Of a stretch of DNA of 64,000 nt, positions 47,307 to 57,266 are shown in pieces. The stretch comes from Tyto alba. Its lineage: Eukaryota; Chordata; Aves; Strigiformes; Tytonidae. The translations under genes were made by a program, and so were the position numbers. The stretch is from NCBI RefSeq assembly GCF_018691265.1, contig NW_024881278.1, forward strand, positions 558,001-622,000, written 5' to 3'. The first letter of the stretch is position 1; each line of letters opens with the position of its first letter. The notes below the pieces were generated by a model, which had not been told where the DNA came from, ran no database searches, and saw nothing but the letters and a program-made list of their open reading frames with translations.

Positions 47307-47568
47307 AATTCTACAGTACAAACAAACCACAAGCTAGTGAAAGCATATTGAACTTGTTCTGGCAGAAAACCATGTCTCCCCCGGGGAAGGTGGTGGTGGT
47401 AATGCCTTAGGGACAGAGATTTTGCTGTCTTCCCTCCATTGATTAGGTTTAGCGACATAAGGTTTTTTCTGTACGTGCAGCTTTTCCTCTTGAAAAGCAC
47501 AGCACTTGGGCCACAACGGTCTGACCTTTTCTCCTGAGTTAACAGCAAGATCCACAAGTCTGTCTACA
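47307..47568 (-). other. Candidate internal exon of the same minus-strand transcript
   Basis: On the minus strand a strong acceptor (CTGCTTTTTGCAG) begins the segment at 47568 and a GTAAGC donor follows 47307. One frame is open for 77 codons from the acceptor to a TAG at 47334-47336 (start VDRLVDLAVNSGEKVRPLWP), with plausible codon composition, but I do not recognise the product. It could be the end of a small protein or a non-coding exon. Confidence 0.35.
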
Positions 47569-47599
47569 CTGCAAAAAGCAGCATAAGGAGGAGGAGAGC

Positions 47600-50020
47600 C
47601 TTGAGTTAGCTAAGAACAAGCTTCAAGCTTCTGAGTTACAATGCCAGTACACTGCAAAAGCTATTTATTGAGTTAAAAGATAGGGCTAACTTACACCCAG
47701 GTACAGTGTCACACTCACATGGCCAAGAAGCTTAAGGAGTCACATCCATAGCTTGGAACAATGTGATTTTGCAGTGTATGGACATAATTAAGCCTGGTGC
47801 ATGTTGAGTACCCTTGCAACACAGAAGGTGGAACTAGGCAGGTAGACTAAGTAGATTAAGCTATGGTGGCTGGGATGAGTTTCACAAAGCAACCAAACTT
47901 GTGATAGAAGAATCCATCCAGAGTTACTAAATGCAAAGACATCACCTCTAGTCCAGGGTGTGTGGAGATGAACCTATCACCTACCAAAGAATTACTGAAT
48001 GCACAAGCCGCAACATCTGTGCCTTGTTCCCTCAGGTCTGCCTCTCTCAGCCCCTTTTGGGTTCCAGGCATCTCTTTGCCCCAGTCCCCTACCCAGTCTC
48101 TCACTGCTTCCTTTCAGTCCACAGTTCTTTCACCCCCACTGGTAACATTTGAGGCAGAAGACTTTACCTGGTAGTATACTCCTACACTTACAATACTGTT
48201 CTTGCTTTGAGTTACAGCAGTGGTCTCAAAGAGCTCTTCTCAGAGTGTGACCATGGTGATTAGAGTATCCCTCATGACTGAATTATTTCAACATTACTAT
48301 TGTAGCTTTCCAACCAAATGTCCCATGCACCCTGAAAACTGAGTCCAGGTTCTAACATTCACTGTCTCCTCCCACAAAACCCAGGCCAAAATGCCAATTT
48401 TAGCAAGATGAGTTATATGCCAAGGGGAAAGGGCAATATAACAATAAGCAGCCAGATTTACTACACAGCAAAAGACATGAGAAACATGTCTATAGCAGAA
48501 CTGGAAAACAATTACAGATCTCAGCTACTTGGGTAAGGTCTACTTCTCCAAGCATTGCTTAACCTCTCTACCTGCAGTCTTGAGGAGGAGCTACAGCCCA
48601 AACAAAGTTTTGCCAACTCTCTCTAGTTATCCATTATACACATTGCAGTGGGATGACACATTAAAGACTTCATAGTGACTTTGCATCTTCTGCTTTTCCT
48701 ATTATTTTGCATACTGCTACAGTCCTTTATTCTCAGCTTTCCCCAGGAATTTGTCCCTCTTCACAGAACTGCCTTGCCTTTTGGCAATTATTATTCTTAA
48801 GAGGCAATATAAAATAATGAGGAAAATTACAGATATCCTTAAAGCTTATTTCTGTATTACATCTCCTTCTAGACATTTCAAGGCACAGTGTGTAGAATAT
48901 TGCAGAGAGCCATTTGTGTATCAAAGAACATAAAAGGAATTTTAATGCTTTGGCTGGAATCATGACCAATACATGATGTACAGTACATTAAACTAGCCTG
49001 ACTCTACATCAGACCAGTGCTAGCAATTTTACCCTTTGTAACTCAAAGTTCTGGTGACTGTCTAAAGAAGAACCTAGATGTCAAGCTAGCTAGCTGCATT
49101 TAGTTTGCACAAAGCTGTGTCACTGTTTCCAAAGAGTAAGAGTGCATTAGCAGTTATACCACCTGAAATAAGCCATTCATTGGAACACACAGTTCACTCA
49201 AAGACTTTCAAAATCTGCTAGAACTCAGAAGGAAGTAGGCATTTTTCTCCTGTAAAACTTTGTTACTGAGTAATTTCTCTATTCTGTACCAGAACTAGGA
49301 ATGTTCCCTTCTGTCACCAATGACTGCCCCAGTGACCTTCATAAATGAGGACAAGTAGGATGCAGCTAGTCAGAGTTTCAACCACCAGAAGTAGGATTTC
49401 CCTGTATCACAGCTCAGTGTCCAGCCCCCTGGGTTATTATGAACGCAGAGGGATTTTGCTACCTCTGGCTCCCAAAAAGTCTGCCTGAGACTTGAGCAAC
49501 CTTCAGCCAACAAAACACCAATGAAACCAGTAGATGCATAAGAATACTGCCTGGTGTGGGCTATATTCCAACACAGCCACTAGCAGATAGACTAGCAGCT
49601 CTTCTCTTCCACTCTGCTGCTCAAAGGGTATGCCATATAGGAGAGAAAAAAATCTAATCTGATTAGAGCTGGTGTAAGAAACTGAAGGAGTTAATGCCTC
49701 AAACATTCATCCACATGGAAAGCCTAAAGGACAAGTTGTGGCCTTTGTGGTTAGTCTAAGGAATGAACTGTCTGCCTATCGAAGTGCAGAGTGCATCGCT
49801 CCACTCCCTTGCAGTTATACTGAGGTTCCCTAGATAAGTCTCCAAGGGGGAAGACGTCAGCTGAAAAAAGACATATGTTTGGGTTCATGCCTACACTTTA
49901 ATTTACAACTATACCCTTGAAGAAGAGCTAAAAAATAGTTAAGAGAGAAACCTGGCACCAGATAGAGCCAAAGGCTGAATAATTGCCCAAGAAACAAAAA
50001 CAGGGGAAAAAGATAAAGGT
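47600..50020. other. Gene-poor stretch, nothing named
   Basis: AT-rich DNA. A minus-strand open frame at 47856-48104 has no recognisable similarity. Several isolated donor-like words occur (for example at 47688-47693) but no complete coding exon could be assembled. Confidence 0.4.
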
Positions 50021-50022
50021 GG

Positions 50023-50425
50023 TGTAGGGAGATCACGACCACCAACTCAGTTGGATTAAAGAGTTAATGCATCCCATCCCCCCTCAACACACATGCAGAA
50101 CCCATGCTCTACCTTTTCCTCATCTCTCATGCAAATGAGTTTGTGGAATGCCTGCCTCTCTTTGCCTAGTATGCAAATCTGCTGATAAGATGAACTTAAA
50201 AGGTGACACAAAACTTTGCTGAGTGTGTACCCACCACCTAAGATTACTGGACCTAAGACAATGCTGGAACCTGGACTGGTGATCTGGATCCTTTGACTCT
50301 CTTTCTCTCCTTTTTTTCTTTTACTACTTTTTTTTTTCTCATAGATTTTTCAATAAGACACCACACCACTTATTATCCCTTTTCTAAGAGTTTTTTTACA
50401 AAAAGTAAAACATTTTAACCATTCA
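50023..50425 (+). mobile_element. Probable endogenous retroviral 5' LTR remnant
   Basis: Runs from TGTAGGG to TTCA (TG...CA ends) and is followed two bases later by TGGTGTCA (50428-50435). That word matches the first eight bases of a tRNA-Leu-type primer binding site, as used by ERVL-like elements. The right half has a long T-rich tract and AATAAG. No matching 3' LTR or intact internal gene is seen in the window. Family assignment is tentative. Confidence 0.4.
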
Positions 50426-51035
50426 TTTGGTGTCATTTCCCCTTCATTTAACCCAAGGGGATCATGAAACCTTTACCACTCCCTGGGCTCTCAGCCTGGG
50501 TTGTAACAACTGGGTAGTACAGCCCCAAACTTAGTCCGCCCCTTAAGCAATTTTATACACTCTCGTGGCAAAAATACAGTAGTAGAGCCCAGTCTCCTTT
50601 TATGGGAATTTCCCCCAACTGAAAAAAAAATCTTCAGTGAAACTCTAATAAATCTTAACCTCACTACCACTGTTTGAGAGCCTGACCACAGGCAGCACTT
50701 TGCTATGGTGTATGTGAAAACAAGCATTACAATACAGACAGGAGAGCTGTCTTTGAGTTGCATTCTCACCATATTATCACGCAAGACAATCTTTACAGCT
50801 TGTGTACTTGTTCAAGACTGAATATTCTTTTGCATTTTACACTGTTCAGAGACATTCACATCTTTAAGTGATGCTGAAAAAATCAAGTATTATGTGTATA
50901 TATGTGCAATGCTATTTACTAAGTAGTTACGCAGTTTTACTTAATACCATATATTTTGAGCTCCTGCTTTTCATGGGCTGGCAGTGTAATTTCAGTCTGA
51001 GCAGAAAGAACAATCAGCCTCACACTGATTCCTTG

Positions 51036-51483
51036 TGATTTGTATTGACATAACACTATTCATCCATCTCAATGCATTTTTTCCCACCCACTCCTGAAAA
51101 AACAGCTATTTTTAAACCTGAAAGCCATTTTGTTCTACAAACCCATCAGTCACCCTTGAAGGCTGGTGACACAGCTACACCATACCAGATCAAAAAAACC
51201 AAGCAGGGGAAGGAGACTATAAGGGAAGAAGCCCCTGCAGACAGGTCAGTATCAGCTAATGATTTGTATTGACATAACACTATTCATCCATCTCAATGCA
51301 TTTTTTCCCACCCACTCCTGAAAAAACAGCTATTTCTAAACCTGAAAGCCATTTTGTTCTACAAACCCATCAGTCACCCTTGAAGGCTGGTGACACAGCT
51401 ACACCATACCAGATCAAAAAAACCAAGCAGGGGAAGGAGGCTATAAGGGAAGAAGCCCCTGCAGACAGGTCAGTATCAGCTAA
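51036..51483. repeat. Recent 224-bp tandem duplication (two copies)
   Basis: Copy 1 is 51036-51259 and copy 2 is 51260-51483. Comparing them base by base I find two transitions (T to C in TTTTTAAACC; A to G in GAGACTATAA), so identity is about 99 percent. The unit is not a multiple of three, so the open frames in each copy are not continuous. No function is evident. Confidence 0.92.
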
Positions 51484-52550
51484 TAGAAGATAAAGCATTT
51501 ATCCTTTGCCAGAGAAAAGGAAAGAAAGACAAGCTATCTTTCAGCTTAAATCAAGTATTTCTAGTAAAAAAAAAAAAAACATAAATAAGGAATAGTTTAA
51601 TAGCAAGCACTATTTTAAGAATCAACTCAGGCACCAAGGTTAGTAACAGTCTCCAGTTATTCCTTTCCTTACCTGGCTACTCAGTACCAAGAGTTCTTAA
51701 ATCTCAAGGTCATGAGAGATTCCAGATTCATATTAGAAAGGTATCTTTTTCTTGCAACATCTGTCTCCAACCAAGTACTCAGGGTGACAGAAAATAGCAG
51801 AGCACAGGTCACCACTTCTCACCCACGCCTTCTCTTACCAACCTAGCATCCTCCCTCAGTATGGCTTTGCAACACCAAACTTCCCTCTCAGCCTGCTGAG
51901 ACTGTGGTTTTTATAGCAGCTGTTGCTCATCCCCCACTGATCCCAGCCAGGGCTGCAATCAGCCCTTTGTTAGCCATGCACCAAGACAGCTGGGGATGTC
52001 ATTTCCCCTTCTCCAAAATGCCCGTGCTACAACCTGTGTGTGGGAAGGAACTCATGCCGATCACTTGCCTGTTGTTTTCTGTGGCTGAAATTTGTTGTAT
52101 GGAGTTTACCAGCACGCTGGTAACACAACCCCACTGTGGGTACAGGCACCCCCTGCACTGCCACTTCACCACAAGGCCAGTGCACTTCAGAAACAAACAG
52201 TGCTCTCGTTGTCAGAGTGCACTGGCATGACAAAGGTGTGGTGGTAAGAACACATTTTCCTGTGGGGGAAACACACTGCAGAAAAGCCCTGTGTGAACTC
52301 CTTGTCATCTTTCATAAGCCCTGAGGCACGTTTATTATTAGTAGAATAGATAACAAGATTCTTACAGCAGCGTATGTAATTATGAAAAAATCTCCATTGT
52401 AAAATGTTGGTGCCATCACAAGTAAGAATTAGATGAGCACGTGTGAATCCTTCATAAATTCAGTCATCCTTATTGTTACCAACAAGCCAAATCAGAAACC
52501 TGGCCTGCTGCTGTGCAATTTGAGCATGTTCTGCAGAGACACAGTGACAT
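51484..52550. other. Intergenic, possible minus-strand TATA promoter
   Basis: A good TATA box (CTATAAAAACC on the minus strand, about 51918-51908) is followed on that strand by a segment with an ATG and a GTAAGA donor at about 51836. No protein is recognised. An A-run lies at 51567-51580. Long open frames near 51904-52308 overlap on both strands and have no identifiable product. Confidence 0.3.
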
Positions 52551-52559
52551 GGGCAGGAG

Positions 52560-52930
52560 GCCACCATCCCTGGGAGGAGAAGCTGTGGGAGCTGGACCTG
52601 TTCATCCTGGGGAAGAAACAGTTTCAGGGGAACACAAAAACAGCTCCTCAGAGACCGCAAGGGCTTTATTGAGAAGATGGATCTGAGCTCTTTATTAAGG
52701 TGCTCTGTGGAGGAAAAGGGACAATGGACATAAGTTAAAAAAACCCCAGGTTTTAGATAAAGAAAGTAATTTTCACAATGAGAATAATTAAGGAGTGAGT
52801 TACTCAGAGTCCTTGGAGGTTTTTGAGACTGGGCAAATCCGTGAGCACTCTGATGTGGGTTAAGTGTGACCCTGTTTTGGGCAGGAGACTCCCGAGGGCC
52901 CTCCCGGCTGGGGTGTCCCTGTGACAGTAC
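52560..52930 (+). mobile_element. Old CR1 LINE fragment
   Basis: Plus-strand sequence follows the CR1 3' region with many substitutions and gaps: a GACCTGTTCATCCTGGGGAAGA-like start, then TTATTGAGAAGATGG, GGGACAATGG, TTTTCACAATGAG, and finally GGGTGTCCCTGTGAC. It is much more diverged than the copy in ATL2 intron 2. The terminal repeat is lost. Confidence 0.7.
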
Positions 52931-55660
52931 TAACCAGCCGAGTCCTTCCCACAGCCAGGCAGGAGCCAGCCGCTGGATGTCACCCTGCGCTCACCGAACA
53001 ACTCTGCTCCTACCGCCAAACGGGAGCTCGTCCCATTGCAGCGGGAAGGCTTCCTTAATTACAAGCTTTTTATTTCAGGTAATGATCTAGGAGCATTACA
53101 CTTCTTCAAAGCCAAGCTTGCTGAAAAATACACAACGGTTTATTTTAAGAGCCTCTGAATCCTCACCTAAGGTTGGAAACTTAATGCTAACTTCAGCTAA
53201 ATAGATACCATGTCATCGTAAGCCAAGAGTGCAGTTTGAGTCCACATCAAGAGTTCTACACCGCCTTGTTTAAACACAACACTGAAATACACATCAAGAT
53301 GTGCATATATTTCCCCTATGCTGGGATAAAATGAACAGAAACAAGACTATCAAGATCTTGTCATATAAAGAGCACACAGTGCATGTAAGATGTTGTGTAC
53401 ATATTACTAAAACAGTAACAGTGAAGCTGCTGTGATTTCTAGAAACTGGAGTAGGGGAAAAAGAAAATCAAAAGCATCCTCCACTGACTGCTAGCGTAAT
53501 ATTGATTCTCCTCTCCTTCTCCTGAAAGTCAGTTCCTCTTTATCCCGGCCAGGTACGCTACAGCATGAACACTTCAGGGTCTGAATGGCAAGCTGTGTTG
53601 TTCTGAAACAAGCATCCCCTAAGAACATGAAATGCAGAAAGCAGATCTGTGTTCAGTGTCAAAACTATTGATCTTTAACTGTCAACTTCACATTAATAGT
53701 GCTGCCAGCTGCAAGCACTCAAAAGTTTTCTACAGACATCCATCCTGTGCTCCCCTGCCATTTCTCCCTTCCCCACTTCCCCTAGATTTCATTGTACAAG
53801 TCTGGGATCATTTTGTTTACCCTTGGTGCTAGTGCTGTTAAGATTAATGTTGTCATGCTTCCCTACATTTGTAAAGGGTAGAAACTTAAGACTTCCCTCT
53901 AAAAACAGGAGATTATCTTGTTTTTCTCTTGTAATAACCAGGCCTTAGCAGTGGGAATTTTAAATTCATCAAACATTGTGAAATTTGTGATAAAATAATG
54001 AAAATTGGCGTATTGAAAATAAAACCAAGACCAATTTGGTTCAAGTGAATGAATGACAACTGAGTCATATTGTGCACCTTCTCTAGAGAGAGAAGACCAT
54101 GTCAGACTGCAATGTCTCCACTCTTCTGAGCACACACACCATCCCTTGCAAAGTGAATCTACCCAACATTCCTTCTCGGTGTAACATTTACACAGTGAAG
54201 AGATTGCCTTCAGAGGGGCAGTGGCCATAAAGATCAGGAATTGCTGCATTCATTGTATCATGTCCCTGGTGACTAACGAATGAAGTCACAATTCTCCTTT
54301 GGACATCTTAAAAAAAGGATCCTGACAATAAATCACATAATGAAGCTATAAATTTATCTAGACTATCACACCAGAGTTCAGATTGTAGCATAGATCACCA
54401 CTGCTTGTGAGATGACATTTTTACACAATGTGGATGTATTAAACAAGTACCTATGACATTGTGCAGACGAAAGGTGCTATAAAGCTTCATTAGATTGGAA
54501 ACCATCCAACAGTTGCACATTAGAGACTGAATTCAGTAGACAAGTAGCTTTGCCAGTACAATGCTTCTTCACAGCCAGATGCTTTATGAATACCACAAAG
54601 CGATCCCTTATCTTACTTTCCTCAGAGTTAGATTTTCAAGTAGCAAAGACAGACTTTGATGCCCCTCGAAAGCCTGCTGAGTTATTTTCTGCACAGAAGA
54701 GATCACTGCAGAACAGGGCCTCTGATGGCAGCCAGGGAAAAGGCAAAGATAAATAAATACATACTGTCCAGATTCTGCCACGATGGTCCCAGACTTACTA
54801 TAACTGCCAAGTAAGTCATAGCAGGCTGTTTTTCACTGATACTCCAAATGTTGCCCTTTGTTCAAGCTCAAAAAGGACAATATATGTATACCTACTCCCT
54901 GTTGTATGCATCCTGAACTTCTAGTATTCTCCTCTTAGTTGTTGTTTTACTATCCTGAAGTATCCATAGCTCATACAAGCTGGTTAAGAAGCAAACTGGA
55001 ACTGAAAAGCTTTCCTTTACAAAGACATGGATTTAGGATTAAATGCAATAGCAAGGATTAAGAACACTGGTCTTGCTTTACACCACAGAAAGTCCAGTTC
55101 TCCTGGCCTGCAGTTCCTGCACTGTAAATGAAGAGGAAAGGACAGTATCTTTGTAGAGAAACACATATAAAGCTTTTTACATCCGCCTCTTACACATCCA
55201 TGTAGAGCTGGGTAAATTAATAACTGTAAGCAATCACCTGAGGTGACTATTTGAGGAAAACCTCCTATTTTCCAATAGCAAGAGCTGAACATCACCTCAC
55301 AATTTTAATTCATGATATCTGCAGCATCATTTAATGCATTCCGTGTGTTGTTTGCAAACACCTACTGCTATGTGTGCTCTTCTGGCACCCACAGCTTCTA
55401 GCGTGTGCTCAAGTGTGGAATGCATTTCCAGCGCGCCTATCTAAAATGAATGCATGCAACTGCAAACACCTCATCTTGGAAAGCTGTGCTGAGCAGGAAG
55501 GATCCAGCTAAAAGATTACACCTTATTGGTTAAAAAGCAACTGCTCACAGACAACACTGCCAAAGGTCTTTGACAGATGTGAGTACTGCTAGTTCTAAAA
55601 CGTTCTGGCCCTCAACCTCCTCCCTAAATCGTGAAAATTTACCTAAACTCGCCGAGCTGG
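52931..55660. other. Gene-poor stretch left of the 56-kb CpG island
   Basis: No named gene. Minus-strand acceptor-like tracts occur (for example one ending at about 55125), and a minus-strand frame near 54750-54830 is open, but I could not link them into a convincing coding sequence. Confidence 0.4.
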
Positions 55661-55669
55661 TAGCACAGA

Positions 55670-56000
55670 GGCCGATTACCCCCACCGCTGGCAGCGGCGG
55701 GCCGAGCACACACGGGCCGGGCCGGGGCGGCCGCCCTCGCGGCCGCTGCGCCTCAGGCGGCGCCTTGCCCCGCCCAGAGGCGCGAGCGGCAGCGACGCGC
55801 GGCTCCGATTGGCTGCCGCGTCCCGCGCTGCTGGCCGGCTCTGCCGCAGGAGGGCGCGCGGAGCCGCCCTCGCACGCCCGCTTCCGGGGCCGGGCGCCCT
55901 CCGCGCGGCTGTGGGCTTCAGGAGCGCCCCTGTCCCTCACAGAAACTAAACCCGCTCGTTCCTCACCCGCTGCCATCAGTGAGGCACGGCGGAGCAAGCA
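55670..56000. promoter_or_regulatory. CpG island with CCAAT box, orphan promoter
   Basis: About 330 bases of very CpG-rich DNA in AT-rich surroundings, with a CCAAT element (plus-strand GATTGGCTG, about 55807-55815). On the minus strand a splice donor (GAGTTTAG followed by GTAAAT) ends a possible first exon at 55643, and another weak candidate is ATGGCAGCG followed by GGTGAGG near 55976-55961. This suggests a promoter firing leftward, perhaps for the transcript ending near 46700. The first-exon assignment is inference. Confidence 0.6.
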
Positions 56001-56044
56001 TCCCAGCGCTGGCAGGGCCGCTGTTAGAGCCAGAGAAGGAGCAG

Positions 56045-56603
56045 TGATACAGGGCCTAGATAGGAACAGGGGATGTAAAGGTTAATATGGGAATAGCAAG
56101 AAGGGGATGACAAGGGAAATAGTTGAGATAACAGTTCTGCTTAATGAGTAGATAGTTTGTAAAACATGATGAGCTGAGGTATGGAGTCTTTAGGCTTTAT
56201 CAGTACAAAGCCGGTTGGGACTAGACCTATGGTTTGGACAACAGCCAGTAAGAGACTGAGTCTGCGCGAAACCTGGGGTCACAGAGCGGACAGGAGGAAG
56301 AGGAGCTTGACTTCATCCCCAAAGACCCCCACGACCACCACCAGAAGACACTGCGCAGACTCAATTGGGAGGAGATTATGGAAATGCTAATTATAATACG
56401 AAGCGGGGATAGGTAATGCATATGTATAGGCGTATTGTGAAATATATGAATATGTAATCATTTGCTCTATAAATCTAAGGTAACGGTGGCACATGGCAGG
56501 CACACACATTAGGAGGAGCGATCCCCTGTGTGCCCAGCGCTGAATAAACATACCTACTTTACAATCTATCAGATTGTGGAGTCTGTTTTCCGCACGTCAA
56601 TCA
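56045..56603 (+). mobile_element. Solo LTR of an endogenous retrovirus
   Basis: 559-base element with TGAT...ATCA inverted ends and a perfect 4-base target duplication GCAG (56041-56044 and 56604-56607). It carries a TATA box (56468-56473), an AATAAA (56543-56548) and the polyadenylation-downstream sequence typical of avian LTRs. A 4-base duplication fits a class I (gammaretrovirus-like) element. No internal retroviral genes remain, so it is a recombined solo LTR in plus orientation. Confidence 0.8.
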
Positions 56604-57004
56604 GCAGGATACCTTCTCCGATTCTCCTACTCGGAACACCGAGCGCAGGCTAAATGCGTGGCCTTGGGCAAGCACCATCTCGGCCATACCCCATTGTCTT
56701 GTGGGCAACGGTTTCTGCTTGAACATGCCCCATACCAGCACACACGACAGGCAAGATGCTCTTTTCGACACCCTGCTAAAGATCATATTTAGTTACTGGT
56801 GGTTTCTCCCTTGTTGGATAGCTCTTGCAACAAAAATGATTGATTCCAGCAAGTCACAGACGGCTCATTCAAGGAAGATATTTTTAATATTTAAAACATG
56901 GTGTAAGGTTATGGCAGGAAAATGCAGGTCAAGATCACACATCTAACTCTCCTACATCGCATATTTATACCACACTGATTTACAGCAATTCAAAGGCTAT
57001 TCGC
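56604..57004. other. Spacer between solo LTR and OTOR 3' end
   Basis: No gene or element recognised. Ends at the candidate OTOR polyadenylation signal. Confidence 0.5.
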
Positions 57005-57010
57005 TTTATT
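57005..57010 (-). terminator. OTOR: Candidate OTOR polyadenylation signal AATAAA
   Basis: TTTATT on the plus strand gives AATAAA on the minus strand, 233 bases beyond the OTOR stop codon. It is the first canonical signal after the stop and predicts a 3' UTR of about 250 bases. Confidence 0.55.
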
Positions 57011-57242
57011 AACAAGTAACAAAGTATATGCAGGTAAAAAATTTCTAAGTAACAAATTCTGTGTGGGACTATTTCCCCGCTGGAAATCACTTCCTTTAAA
57101 TGAAAACTTTCTTGTTTTGAAGAAAGATTGTTTCACAAACATCTATTATAGGAAGGGCTGTGTGCTCAGGGAAGGTTGCCCAGGTTTCCTCCTGTCGGCT
57201 TCCCCCTGTAGCAGTCAAGAGATTACTCGACTGCTTTCAGCG

Positions 57243-57266
57243 CTATTCACAGAAGAAATCAATGTC
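57243..57266 (-). CDS. OTOR: OTOR exon 4: DIDFFCE and stop
   Basis: 24 coding bases, seven residues plus TAG, after the acceptor CTCTTTTTCAG. It supplies the last cysteine (C131), which pairs with C58 in the family fold, so it is essential although tiny. It lies 2.9 kb from exon 3. Confidence 0.95.
   Translation of the reverse strand, partial: DIDFFCE

Noticed and set aside
55545..56085. Frames of 150 and 171 codons on opposite strands at the 56-kb CpG island
   Set aside because: Low-complexity, GC-driven frames that cross the LTR boundary; they look like promoter/5' UTR sequence rather than protein.
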